Shown piece by piece: positions 34,242 through 42,566 of a stretch of 64,000 nt of DNA. The DNA comes from Lapidilactobacillus bayanensis (GTDB lineage Bacteria; Bacillota; Bacilli; Lactobacillales; Lactobacillaceae): contig NZ_RHOX01000001.1 in NCBI RefSeq assembly GCF_003946695.1, positions 124,001-188,000 on the forward strand. The letters run 5' to 3'. The notes beneath the pieces were generated by a model, which saw nothing but the letters and a program-made list of their open reading frames with translations, had not been told where the DNA came from and did no database searches. The translations under genes were made by a program, and so were the position numbers. Each line of letters begins with the position of its first letter. Positions within the stretch are counted from its first letter, which is position 1.

Positions 34242-35654
34242 ATGACTTTGCCACAAGCTTTTATTGATAAATATCAACATTTATTAGGCGCCGATGCAGA
34301 CGCCTTTTTTGCCGCATTGCAACAGCCAGCCGTTGCTGGTTTTAGAGTTAACCCGCGCAAAGTAACGGCACAACTACATCAAAATTTTGCGACCAATTAT
34401 CAACCAGTCCCTTGGAATCCTTCTGGTTATTATGGCAAAATTTCCGGACGCGATATTGCCCAACTTTCTGGTGCAATTTACAGTCAAGAACCAAGTGCTC
34501 AGGGTGTGGCGGCTTTGGCTGATCCACAACCCGGAATGCGCGTGCTAGATTTGTGCGCAGCTCCTGGCGGGAAGACGACACAATTAGCTGGCTTATTAAA
34601 TGGCACTGGTTTATTAGTTGCCAACGAAATTGATCGTCAGCGCGCTAAAGTTCTGTCAGAAAATGTTGAGCGGTTTGGCTATGACAATGTTGTGGTCGTT
34701 AACCACGATCCGGACAGTTTAGCAGCTAGCTTACCACAATTTTTCGACTTGATTGTCATCGATGCGCCTTGTTCAGGTGAGGGAATGTTTCGTAAAGACC
34801 CCGAAGCGATAAGTTATTGGTCACCTGACTATGTGTTGCAATGTCAAGAACGACAACGTAATATTTTAAAGGCCGCCTTAAAAATGTTGCGGGCTGACGG
34901 TCAAATTGTTTATTCTACCTGTACTTTTGCGCCGGAAGAAGACGAAGAAAACATTGATTGGCTACTGCAAAATTATCCAGCGCTAGCAGTGGTGACACCG
35001 CCGGCAACTTGGCCCGGTGTCGATGCTGGTCGTCCAGAATGGGGCCACGATAATCCAGCATTAGTTGGTGCGCGCCGCTTTTGGCCGCAACACGTGCAAG
35101 GTGAGGGCCATTTCATGGTTAAGTTGCAGGCTGATGGACTTGTTGTTAAATCGACAGAACCCAAAAAATTAGCAACCAACAGCCGACAAACGAAAAAGGA
35201 CAAACGAACAGTAGCGCCGAACAATACCCGTTTAAATCAAACACAACAAAAATTATTTGATCAGTTCGTTGAACAAACCTATCGCGTAACACCTGATTGG
35301 ACTCGCGGTAACTTACAGTTACAAAAAGATCAGTTATTTGTTTTGCCCGCTGAGCTGAATGAGCTAACCAACTTAAAATATGTCCGCCGTGGTCTCTGGT
35401 TAGGCGAATTTCGCAAAAACCGCTTCGTCCCCAACCATGCTCTGATTATGGCAAGCACACCTGAGCAACTCAAAACGGTTATCGATTTAAATATGAGCCA
35501 ATACCAACAATATGTGCACGGTGATGTCATCCGTTTAACAACAACGCTTACCAAGGGCTGGTATGGTGTTAGTTATCAGAAGCAAATTTATAGTTGGGGC
35601 TATTTAGTCGAGCAAACTCTGAAAAACTTTTATCCTAAAGGGCTACGTTTTTAA
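34242..35654 (+). CDS. RsmF/NOP2-Sun family RNA (cytosine-C5) methyltransferase
   Basis: A 470-residue m5C methyltransferase, probably acting on 16S rRNA. N-terminal helices lead to the SAM motif DLCAAPGGKTTQLA near 105. The release-assisting Cys is in DAPCSGEGMF near 178 and the catalytic Cys in STCTFAPEEDEEN near 226. A C-terminal RsmF-type/PUA-like domain with ending YSWGYLVEQTLKNFYPKGLR completes the YebU-like length. ATG 34242 is used. Tightly follows the MacB-like gene. Confidence 0.9.
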   Translation: MTLPQAFIDKYQHLLGADADAFFAALQQPAVAGFRVNPRKVTAQLHQNFATNYQPVPWNPSGYYGKISGRDIAQLSGAIYSQEPSAQGVAALADPQPGMRVLDLCAAPGGKTTQLAGLLNGTGLLVANEIDRQRAKVLSENVERFGYDNVVVVNHDPDSLAASLPQFFDLIVIDAPCSGEGMFRKDPEAISYWSPDYVLQCQERQRNILKAALKMLRADGQIVYSTCTFAPEEDEENIDWLLQNYPALAVVTPPATWPGVDAGRPEWGHDNPALVGARRFWPQHVQGEGHFMVKLQADGLVVKSTEPKKLATNSRQTKKDKRTVAPNNTRLNQTQQKLFDQFVEQTYRVTPDWTRGNLQLQKDQLFVLPAELNELTNLKYVRRGLWLGEFRKNRFVPNHALIMASTPEQLKTVIDLNMSQYQQYVHGDVIRLTTTLTKGWYGVSYQKQIYSWGYLVEQTLKNFYPKGLRF

Positions 35655-35704
35655 TCGTTGCTGATTAAAATAGCCAATTTAGAATAACCAATCGAGGAAG
35701 CGCA

Positions 35705-36250
35705 ATGACAAAATATTTAGCACTTTTACGTGGCATCAATGTTGGTGGGAAAACTAAAGTCATGATGTCCGAACTCAAACAAGTCTTTAGTGAACTCGGT
35801 TTTAAAAACGTTCAAACTTATATCAACAGTGGTAATGTTCTTTTTACGACTGACCAGACCGACATCTTAAATCTGCAAGCACAATGCCAGGCCGCAATTG
35901 CCGCACATTTCGGCATTGAGGTACCGGTAGCCGTCCTGTCCGTTACAGATTTAGCCACCGCCGTCAGCAATGTGTCTAATTGGTGGGGACACGATCCTGA
36001 AGTGAAACATAATGCAATCGTGGTGATTCCACCGACTCAAGTTGAGACTGTACTGGGCGAAGTCGTGGCAGCAAAGCCAGAATACGAACAAGTAGAAACC
36101 TGGGGCCAAGTAATTTTTTGGTCCGCACCGATTAAAACCTTTTCGCGAACACGTTGGGCCAAAGTGGCGACCAAAGCTAGCTATCGTAAGATCACAATCC
36201 GCAATGCTAACACGATTTACAAATTATTAAAGTTAGCAACAGAAAATTAA
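35705..36250 (+). CDS. DUF1697 family protein
   Basis: A 181-residue protein. The start KYLALLRGINVGGKTKVMMSEL and QTYINSGNVLF are the family signature. DUF1697 proteins are widespread small cytoplasmic proteins without a firmly assigned reaction. The ending FSRTRWAKVATKASYRKITIRNANT is also typical. RBS GAGGAAG. It is 50 bp downstream of the methyltransferase and perhaps in the same operon. Confidence 0.9.
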   Translation: MTKYLALLRGINVGGKTKVMMSELKQVFSELGFKNVQTYINSGNVLFTTDQTDILNLQAQCQAAIAAHFGIEVPVAVLSVTDLATAVSNVSNWWGHDPEVKHNAIVVIPPTQVETVLGEVVAAKPEYEQVETWGQVIFWSAPIKTFSRTRWAKVATKASYRKITIRNANTIYKLLKLATEN

Positions 36251-36299
36251 AAAATGCCGAACACTGATGTAGGTTAGTGAATGAATAGCGGTAAAAAAT

Positions 36300-36336
36300 A
36301 GCTTCTGTGATTAGACTTGACATCATCACAGAAGCT
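36300..36336. other. 12-bp perfect hairpin upstream of the lipoprotein gene
   Basis: AGCTTCTGTGAT (36300-36311) and ATCACAGAAGCT (36325-36336) with a 13-nt loop. No T run follows. A TTGACA lies in the loop at 36317-36322, so the repeat could be an operator over a promoter as well as a terminator-like structure for the DUF1697 gene. Confidence 0.6.
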
Positions 36337-36397
36337 GTTACGCTAATAATATGTAAGCGGTTAATTGATTGAACTCTAGGGAGGAGAGTACCCACCA

Positions 36398-36883
36398 ATG
36401 TCAAAATGGTTAGTGCCAAATCAAATTAAATTTGTCGCACTTTTAATTAGTGCGTTGTTATTAATTAGTGGCTGTCAAACAGCACAACATTCGAACTCGA
36501 TCAATGGCGAGCAACTAACTAAGGATTGGCATTTTGGTGAAAAATATCGAGTTGTTACGGATCAAGAAGTTGGCCAAGGGCGAGTTTTAGCGTTAAATGG
36601 TCACGAAATAAAATCCCAACAACCGCTAAAGCTTTCTGCAAAGACGAAAGCACTAGAAATAGATTTAGGAAATTTTACACCGGCTAATGTGACTTTCTTT
36701 TTCATTGACCAAGTTTTACTAACTGCCGATCAAATTGCTGACACCCAAGGTTCGAGCACTATTCCTTTGCATAAAAAACAATTGACCTCTGGCCAACACC
36801 AATTAAATATCATGCAATTTAAAAACGATCGTCATCAAGGAGCAGTGCGCCTCAATCGAATTGTTAAGTATATCGTCGAATAA
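36398..36883 (+). CDS. Hypothetical lipoprotein
   Basis: A 161-residue predicted lipoprotein with a lipobox LLISGC, so C26 would be lipidated and anchored outside the membrane. The remaining domain has beta-rich character (KTKALEIDLGNFTPANVTFFF). No family recognised. GGGAGGAGAG lies rather far (about 10-13 nt) from the ATG. The next gene, also exported, follows after 58 bp, so the pair may act together at the cell surface. Confidence 0.75.
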   Translation: MSKWLVPNQIKFVALLISALLLISGCQTAQHSNSINGEQLTKDWHFGEKYRVVTDQEVGQGRVLALNGHEIKSQQPLKLSAKTKALEIDLGNFTPANVTFFFIDQVLLTADQIADTQGSSTIPLHKKQLTSGQHQLNIMQFKNDRHQGAVRLNRIVKYIVE

Positions 36884-36941
36884 AAGAAGATAAGCGTTTT
36901 GAACAACATGATAAAATCAGCTTTTCAGGAGGTTATTGGAG

Positions 36942-37409
36942 ATGCGTAAAAAATTCACACTATTTAGTGTTGCCCTTTTTTTAATCTTTGGTTTCCTAAT
37001 ACTTTACTTAGCACGTCCTCAGGCTGCTCAGACAAAATCTGTCTATTTGCAAGATTTATACTTTGAATTAAGTACCGAGTCAATCACCACGAATGCGATT
37101 CATCATAAAATTGGTGCCATTTCAGATAAGATTTCCCCCAGCAAAAAGCCGACTAATAATGGCGAATCTAATTTTTTGCAAGCGGGGACGCCGGTTTATT
37201 TATATGCGGTCACCGATTCAAATCATGATGCTGATACATCTGTGGCTTATGGAATCGTTTATCAAGATCATTCCCATCGATATCATTTATTGACGACAGA
37301 TGTAACACACCAGTCCCAACGTCAATTTTATCAGCTTTATCGTCAGTATCTACAAGTTTCGTATTCGGCTTTCGTCAAAGGGATGCAAGCGGGCGTTTTG
37401 CGTCGTTGA
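36942..37409 (+). CDS. Hypothetical membrane-anchored protein
   Basis: A 155-residue protein with a basic start (MRKK) and one hydrophobic segment at about 5-25 acting as signal or anchor; the rest is predicted outside the cell. Basic residues dominate the C-terminus (GVLRR). No family recognised. ATG 36942 is selected because AGGAGG at 36928-36933 is 8 nt upstream; a TTG at 36936 is rejected. A strong terminator follows. Confidence 0.75.
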   Translation: MRKKFTLFSVALFLIFGFLILYLARPQAAQTKSVYLQDLYFELSTESITTNAIHHKIGAISDKISPSKKPTNNGESNFLQAGTPVYLYAVTDSNHDADTSVAYGIVYQDHSHRYHLLTTDVTHQSQRQFYQLYRQYLQVSYSAFVKGMQAGVLRR

Positions 37410-37447
37410 TTAGAGCTCATTCTTAAGTGCTACAATAATCGTTTTAG

Positions 37448-37480
37448 AGGAGCAGAGATAAAATCTCAGCTCCTTTTTTT
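37448..37480 (+). terminator. Terminator after the exported-protein pair
   Basis: AGGAGC-A-GAGAT / ATCTC-A-GCTCCT stem and seven T. Confidence 0.88.
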
Positions 37481-37547
37481 ACTTTAGTTTGACGGATTAA
37501 AGACAATGACGCAAAATAATGTTTTATTGAATCCCAATAATTATTTA

Positions 37548-37576
37548 TTGATTATCGATAAAGTATGTGCTATCTT
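37548..37576 (+). promoter_or_regulatory. Promoter of the DUF2975-HTH pair
   Basis: TTGATT (37548-37553), 17-bp spacer, TATCTT (37571-37576) preceded by TGC, an extended -10 arrangement. Confidence 0.6.
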
Positions 37577-37606
37577 AAAATTAATTAATTAGATTGAGGT
37601 GGTCTC

Positions 37607-38077
37607 TTGAAACGTCAAATTATTATATTGAAACTCGCACTAATTGCTGCCGTGGCACTGGTTCTTTTCTTTGCGACGATGATTGCGTTTAAATTATTTA
37701 GCGGCGCAACGTTAAGAATGGGAATTAGCGCGACTTTATTCGCAATTTCACTGACACTTGGTAGTTTACTGCTAATTTTAATTGCGTTTTGGTTAAACCG
37801 ACTGTTAAATATCATTCAGAATCAACAAGTCTTTTCTAAACTGGCCTTGCCAACTGTTCGACATATTAAGATTACCATTTTCTTGATCGGGATTGATTTA
37901 ATCGGGATTTTACCAATGGTTTACCAAAACGTTCAAGCTGAAGATGCACCCGGATTAATGCTGATCGGCTTCGGTATCGTCTGTTTACCTTTCGCCGTGG
38001 GAATTTTTGCGGCGATTTTAGAGCAATTATTGATTAAGGCAATTACGATGAAAGACGAAAATGATTTGACCGTTTAA
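37607..38077 (+). CDS. DUF2975 membrane protein
   Basis: A 156-residue protein with four hydrophobic helices (about 7-30, 40-65, 87-105, 115-140) and the interhelix motif LLNIIQNQQVFSKLALPTVRHIK typical of DUF2975. These proteins are usually encoded with a small XRE-type regulator, as here. Start codon TTG 37607 after GAGGTGG. The function of the pair is unknown; a regulator/membrane-partner relation is assumed from repeated co-occurrence. Confidence 0.85.
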   Translation: MKRQIIILKLALIAAVALVLFFATMIAFKLFSGATLRMGISATLFAISLTLGSLLLILIAFWLNRLLNIIQNQQVFSKLALPTVRHIKITIFLIGIDLIGILPMVYQNVQAEDAPGLMLIGFGIVCLPFAVGIFAAILEQLLIKAITMKDENDLTV

Positions 38078-38139
38078 GGCCTTGTTTCAACTTGGTGTGC
38101 TTTACCTAAGTTAAACGGACACCGCCACAAATATCAGAG

Positions 38140-38166
38140 GTTTCTTAGCAATTTTCGCTAAGAAAC
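38140..38166 (+). other. Hairpin between DUF2975 and HTH genes
   Basis: GTTTCTTAGC / GCTAAGAAAC, 10-bp perfect arms with a 7-nt loop and no T run. It sits 28 bp before the HTH start and could modulate mRNA stability or bind the regulator. Confidence 0.6.
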
Positions 38167-38195
38167 TATCATAATCGTGAGCTAGGAGGGCCTTT

Positions 38196-38399
38196 ATGGC
38201 AATTAAAATTAAGCTAGATATTTTATTGGCAGAGCGCAAAATGTCTCTGACCGAATTATCAGAACAAGTTGACATCACCATGGCCAATCTTTCGATTTTA
38301 AAGAACGGCAAGGCTAAGGCGATTCGCTTCTCAACCTTGGAAAAATTATGTGTCGCATTAAAATGCCAGCCCGGTGATTTAATTGAATATCAACAATAA
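38196..38399 (+). CDS. XRE-family HTH regulator (YozG-like)
   Basis: A 67-residue single-domain DNA-binding protein: KLDILLAERKMSLTELSEQVDITMANLSILKNGKAKAIRFSTL forms the five-helix XRE fold, and the end ALKCQPGDLIEYQ is typical of YozG-like Cro/CI proteins. AGGAGGG precedes the ATG. It is paired with the DUF2975 gene and likely regulates its own locus. Confidence 0.9.
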   Translation: MAIKIKLDILLAERKMSLTELSEQVDITMANLSILKNGKAKAIRFSTLEKLCVALKCQPGDLIEYQQ

Positions 38400-38455
38400 G
38401 TATGGTGGAATAGTGGCGCGTCAATTTAAATGTAAGATTTGTTGTGAATGACAAA

Positions 38456-38961
38456 TCCTAGAACTGTTATGTTGCTGTTCTTCGTGCCTGCGGAAAATAC
38501 ACTAGTGGAACGCTGCGAGCTTGATTCGAGCCAAATCAAAGCCCAATTTGTCTCAAATGCAAACTTTCTTGTAAGTGGTAAACCACTAACAAGAATGCCG
38601 CGGCTGACCGCGATTTCCCTCCGGCACTGACAAAAGAGATGTGGTGGGATTTAACTTCAAATTTGTACTTCTCAAAATTTTAGAGAGGCAATTTAATCAC
38701 TCGTCAATTCAGCGTTTGCGCAAAGGTTGCCATCTTATTTGTTTAGTGGCGGCGAAGAAATACCGCTCAGTAGTGACGTTATTGTTGGCGATTTATCGAC
38801 TACAATAAGGCTCGCATTTGAGACGATTCGTACTTAAATCGGCTCAAATTGACGCCCACTATGTTCCAGCGCAAAGTATTCTTTCGCCGCCACGGCAACG
38901 CGCACGTTACATGAGCAACCTTTGTGTAAGCGCGAAGAAGAACAACATAACAGTTCTAGGT
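38456..38961 (+). repeat. Palindromic element B, copy B7 (best-preserved termini)
   Basis: CCTAGAACTGTTATGTTG at the left and CAACATAACAGTTCTAGG at the right are exact complements (18 bp). Left half as B3 (CTTGTAAGTGGT..ACCACTAACAAG). Right half differs: stem GTGGCGGCGAAGAAATAC/GTATTCTTTCGCCGCCAC with compensating changes, hairpin GTTGGCGATTTATCG..CTAC and arm TTTGAGACGATTC..AATCGGCTCAAA. Fragments continue to about 39020. Confidence 0.88.
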
Positions 38962-39031
38962 TTTAGCATTCTAGTTTCTACTTCTTCGGTTTGTAATATC
39001 ACACGTTCCATGAGTATAATTTGCGTAGACG

Positions 39032-39070
39032 CAAAGAGAGCCGGGACAAAAATCCCAGCTCTCTTTGTTT
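39032..39070 (+). terminator. Terminator between element B7 and adh
   Basis: CAAAGAGAGC-C-GGGA / TCCC-A-GCTCTCTTTG with TTT after it. Confidence 0.8.
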
Positions 39071-39155
39071 AGGTTGTCGTTAGACGAAGATCTAAGTCCA
39101 GTGATAAACTCATTATTCGTTCCACTTCAATATTTTGTATTATGGTTTCTCTGAA

Positions 39156-40196
39156 TTAATCAGAAACAACAATTAATGACTTGATTGCAGTACGATGATC
39201 CATGGCTTCATAAGCTGCTTGAATGTCCGCTAAAGCAAAACTTTGGGTAAAGACTTTGCCAGGATTAATCTCACCGGATAAGACAGCATCTAATAATAAT
39301 TGTTTGTCATCAGTCGTAACCGAGGCAATTCCACCGCGTAAGCCAATATTGCGGAAGAACAATTCATTGGTGTTCATATTAGGATCCTGAGGAATGCCAA
39401 CACGGCCAATAATTGCGCCAGGGCGACCAACCTTGACTGCAGTATCAACGGATTGTTCGGTACCAACACACTCTAAGACAGCATCCGCGCCGTTACCATC
39501 AGTTAGCACCATGACTTTAGCAACAGCTTCAGCACCACGTTCAGCAACAATATCGGTAGCTCCGAATTCACGGGCTAACTTTTGTCGATCTTCATGCCGA
39601 CTCATCGCAATAATTCGTTTAGCACCGCGCAATTTAGCTGAAATGACACCGCATAGTCCAACAGCACCATCACCGAGCACAACTACCGTATCCCCAGACT
39701 TAACTTCTGCACTAGCTGCAGCGTGATAACCAGTTGCCATGACGTCGGCTAAAGTAACGAGAGATTTCAATTGATCTTCTGTATAGTCACTGGGCTGTCC
39801 CGGAATTTTAACTAGCGCCCAATTGGCATTGGTGAAACGCAAATACTCACCTTGATAACCGCCATTGCCACCGGCTTCGCGATTCAAAAAATCGCCATCA
39901 AAACCGGCTAGACAGGCAGCACAATGACCACAACCATGAGTGAAAGGGGCAATGACGAAATCCCCTGGCTGAATATCCGTCACTTCTGCGCCAACTTCAG
40001 TAACAATTCCAATTGCTTCATGACCAACTAACGTGTTAGCATCACGATGAGAAATTCCCCGATACCACCAAAGATCAGAACCACAAACACTAGCCCGAAC
40101 GATTTTGATAATGGCATCAGTTGGTTGTTCAATCGTCGGCTTGGCGACTTCCTCAACAACCATTTTTCCTGGTTCAATAAACATTGCTGCTTTCAT
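39156..40196 (-). CDS. Zinc-dependent alcohol dehydrogenase
   Basis: A 346-residue medium-chain dehydrogenase oxidising alcohols or reducing aldehydes with NAD(P). Catalytic zinc site: C38 in SVCGSD, and H-E in VGHEAIG. Cofactor loop: VVLGDGAVGLCG. The structural-zinc loop GCGHCAACLAGFDGDF has three of the usual four Cys (the fourth is Phe), so that zinc may be missing. RBS TAGGAGGAA. Its promoter carries the same MerR-type operator as the regulator gene at 40623, so it is probably induced by an aldehyde or thiol-reactive signal. Confidence 0.92.
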   Translation of the reverse strand: MKAAMFIEPGKMVVEEVAKPTIEQPTDAIIKIVRASVCGSDLWWYRGISHRDANTLVGHEAIGIVTEVGAEVTDIQPGDFVIAPFTHGCGHCAACLAGFDGDFLNREAGGNGGYQGEYLRFTNANWALVKIPGQPSDYTEDQLKSLVTLADVMATGYHAAASAEVKSGDTVVVLGDGAVGLCGVISAKLRGAKRIIAMSRHEDRQKLAREFGATDIVAERGAEAVAKVMVLTDGNGADAVLECVGTEQSVDTAVKVGRPGAIIGRVGIPQDPNMNTNELFFRNIGLRGGIASVTTDDKQLLLDAVLSGEINPGKVFTQSFALADIQAAYEAMDHRTAIKSLIVVSD

Positions 40197-40253
40197 AAAT
40201 AATTCCTCCTAATTTTTATAAAATTTAGGTCAACCGATTACTGATGCAATATT

Positions 40254-40296
40254 GACATTGATTTCATCAGGTAGTGATGCGATTAACTTCAATGTC
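40254..40296 (-). other. Hairpin in the adh 5' leader
   Basis: GACATTGA (40254-40261) and TCAATGTC (40289-40296) with an inner CATCA/TGATG pair. It lies between the adh start and its promoter and would form in the mRNA leader. Confidence 0.5.
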
Positions 40297-40320
40297 GAAA
40301 TAAACATTAGTTTCACTTGT

Positions 40321-40351
40321 ACTATAACCCTTAAAGTACACTCTAAGGCAA
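40321..40351 (-). promoter_or_regulatory. adh promoter with MerR-type 19-bp spacer
   Basis: Read leftward: TTGCCT (40346-40351), spacer of 19 bp, TATAGT (40321-40326). The spacer holds CCTTAGAG-TGTA-CTTTAAGG, a near-perfect 8-4-8 repeat. A 19-bp spacer is the hallmark of promoters activated by MerR-type DNA bending. Confidence 0.8.
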
Positions 40352-40535
40352 GTATTATGGTTAAATTAAAAACAATTCGGTGACAACCAATCGGGAAATC
40401 AAAGTTAATGGCGAATGATGTTACTAAGGCAGCTCTAACAAAAAAATATTTTGATATTTCTAACTTCTTGATAACTCCCTAGCGCAAGGACAACCCAACT
40501 ATCAAAAGATTGGAATAAAAATAATCGGGTGCTAC

Positions 40536-40566
40536 TTGACTTAGAGCATACTCTAAGCGCTATATT
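40536..40566 (+). promoter_or_regulatory. merR-type promoter with 7-4-7 operator
   Basis: TTGACT (40536-40541), 19-bp spacer, TATATT (40561-40566). The spacer contains CTTAGAG-CATA-CTCTAAG, a perfect 7-4-7 inverted repeat almost identical to that at the adh promoter. Confidence 0.82.
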
Positions 40567-40622
40567 GACTTTAAGCACACGATCGATAATCTTAATGATT
40601 TTACAACGAAAGGGATTAAAAA

Positions 40623-41036
40623 ATGAACGCACGATATAAAATAGGCGAATTTGCTAAGCTAGTGGGACTTTCCACTTATACACTTCGTTATTACGAAAAC
40701 GAAGGCCTGGTTGTTTCACAACGTGATGATAATGGTGTTCGTTTTTACACTGACGAGGATATTAAGTGGCTAGGTTTCTTGCTGCATTTAAAAGGGACGG
40801 GCATGAAGTTAAACGACTTGAAGGACTATGTTAAGTGGCGTGCGCAAGGTGATCAAACAATTCCACAACGTCGTGCACTATTGCGCCGCGTTCAAAAAGA
40901 AAGTGAAGCCGAAATTCGCGAACGTGAGGCCAATTTAGCCGTTTTACGCCGCAAAATTGCCTGGTACGACGGCAAATTAGATCAATCGATTAGCCATGAC
41001 GAGAGTTTTGAAGATTACCTGAAACGCTTTGAATAG
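40623..41036 (+). CDS. MerR-family transcriptional regulator
   Basis: A 137-residue regulator: the N-terminal winged helix (YKIGEFAKLVGLSTYTLRYYENEGLV) is the MerR signature, followed by the wing and a long dimerisation helix to about 118. No Cys is present in the C-terminal part, so metal or thiol sensing through Cys is unlikely. It belongs to the AdhR/TipA-N-like short group. The matching operators at its own promoter and at adh suggest it controls both. AAAGGGA precedes the ATG. Confidence 0.92.
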   Translation: MNARYKIGEFAKLVGLSTYTLRYYENEGLVVSQRDDNGVRFYTDEDIKWLGFLLHLKGTGMKLNDLKDYVKWRAQGDQTIPQRRALLRRVQKESEAEIREREANLAVLRRKIAWYDGKLDQSISHDESFEDYLKRFE

Positions 41037-41174
41037 ATCGCCATTAAATTAATCGACTTAAAAAAATAATTTAGTCATTATTGACGATAACGATCCAAAT
41101 GGTTGCAAACAGCCTTGAACACAATTCCCAACACGGAAATAGGACGAAAATTGAGTCGAATTGCTGACTAACGA

Positions 41175-41219
41175 CACGACGCTATTTCTTCACTAAACTT
41201 TTAGTCGCATAGCGTCGTG
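41175..41219. other. Unexplained 11-bp hairpin in the 41.1-kb gap
   Basis: CACGACGCTAT (41175-41185) and ATAGCGTCGTG (41209-41219), 23-nt loop, not followed by T. The rest of the gap 41037-41291 is AT-rich and shows nothing else. Confidence 0.6.
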
Positions 41220-41291
41220 CAGTTAAAGTATTTACACTCAGATTTTTATCTTAGTTCTTTGTTGTGGAATTGTGTCTAAGGCTGTTTTTAT

Positions 41292-42254
41292 TTAACTCAT
41301 CTTTTCAAAATCTGCGACTTTCTTTAACAACTTAGCTTTCGATGCTTCACCATTAATAGGATCATCGTACTCAACGAAATAAACATAAGTATTAGACAAA
41401 CAATAAACGATTTGGTAAAGCAGGCGGCGTTTAATTGTCGGCGGTAACTGATCAGGTTGCTGACCATAACCTTCATAAATTGCCGGCTTATCAGACCAAT
41501 CCATGGCAAATTCGAACTCGGGATCACCATAAAGAGCCCGATCGGCATCAATGATATCAACAATTTTTGTTTCAGCCTCGTTAACCAAAATATTGGTTTC
41601 CCACAAGTCAGCGTGAACCAATGACGCAGTTTTAATGTGAACAAATAATAATTGGGCATTTTGAAAGATTTGTTTAATTTGTTCACTCTCAAGTGGGGTT
41701 AATATCTGATGATTTAATAAGAGTTCAGTGTTTTGATCAACTTCGCTGCATAGATAATCCCACCAAGAATAGAATTTAATACCAGCAATAATATTAGCAA
41801 CACGGCCAAAAACTGGCGAGGTAATCGCATGCATTCGATGAAGCTCCGTGCCTAGTTGCTGATATAGTGGTGTTAATTGGGATTCAGTCTTCGTCGTTTC
41901 AGCCAAAGAATGCGCGGGCACAAATTTTTCAATCATATAGTCACGATCAAGTAGCGTTCGACTTTCATCATAGACCACAATTGTTGGACAAGGAATATTA
42001 GCGGCGTGCAATCGCTGATATATTTCAACTTCGGCTGCCATTAATTTTTGTTCGTAGGGTAGTAGCAGCTGGCGATTAATCGGGCCCACTCGCAGAACAT
42101 AATTATCACCAGTAGCGAGCAGTTTGATTTGATAGGTGGTATTGAATAATCCCCCGTGCATTAACTTACTGGCAAAATCTACCGTCTTAAATTGTTGCTG
42201 AACAATAGCCGTTAATTCTTGATTAGTCAACTCTTGGTATAAAAATGAGCCCAT
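41292..42254 (-). CDS. Aminoglycoside phosphotransferase-like kinase
   Basis: A 320-residue protein of the APH/choline kinase fold. The ATP-lobe pattern is KLMHGGLFNTTYQIKL. The catalytic loop LVHADLWETNILV has the Asp base, and VDIIDADRALYGDPEFEFAMD has the metal Asp. Such proteins phosphorylate small hydroxyl compounds (drugs, sugars, choline, or homoserine-like substrates), and the substrate here is unknown. RBS GGGGAG. Single leftward gene. Confidence 0.88.
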   Translation of the reverse strand: MGSFLYQELTNQELTAIVQQQFKTVDFASKLMHGGLFNTTYQIKLLATGDNYVLRVGPINRQLLLPYEQKLMAAEVEIYQRLHAANIPCPTIVVYDESRTLLDRDYMIEKFVPAHSLAETTKTESQLTPLYQQLGTELHRMHAITSPVFGRVANIIAGIKFYSWWDYLCSEVDQNTELLLNHQILTPLESEQIKQIFQNAQLLFVHIKTASLVHADLWETNILVNEAETKIVDIIDADRALYGDPEFEFAMDWSDKPAIYEGYGQQPDQLPPTIKRRLLYQIVYCLSNTYVYFVEYDDPINGEASKAKLLKKVADFEKMS

Positions 42255-42566
42255 AAATTCTCCCCATTACCTACATATTTCGTTAAACAAATTTACATGG
42301 AGATATTTTAGCATTGCTTTGCCAACACTGCAAGGGCTTTCAAATGTCAAATAATTGCTCACCTGAATTCAGTTCTAGAAAGTTAGTCAGAACTAAATTG
42401 CTAATGGTACCTCTTAGGAAACGATTTGATTTTCGTTTTGCTATTTTTGATGGTCTCGATTTTCTTTCTCATGGTTGTTAATAATTTGACGAGGTTATAT
42501 GCTAATAAACGTAAGATGGTTGATATGTTTAAACCAATGAACGAATTTATCATGGAGGATCTATTG
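42255..42566. promoter_or_regulatory. Divergent region between kinase-like and ArsR-type genes
   Basis: AGTTCT (42371-42376) and AGAACT (42389-42394) form an inverted repeat that may be an operator of the ArsR-type regulator. TTGACG at 42490 lacks a well-spaced -10 box. The ArsR frame is open further upstream and would encode a hydrophobic N-terminus, but no ribosome-binding site supports that start. No gene is seen. Confidence 0.35.

Noticed and set aside
42426-42566. N-terminal hydrophobic extension of the ArsR-type regulator
   Set aside because: The longer frame would add a membrane-like segment, but no ribosome-binding site precedes its start, whereas GGAGG is well placed for ATG 42567.
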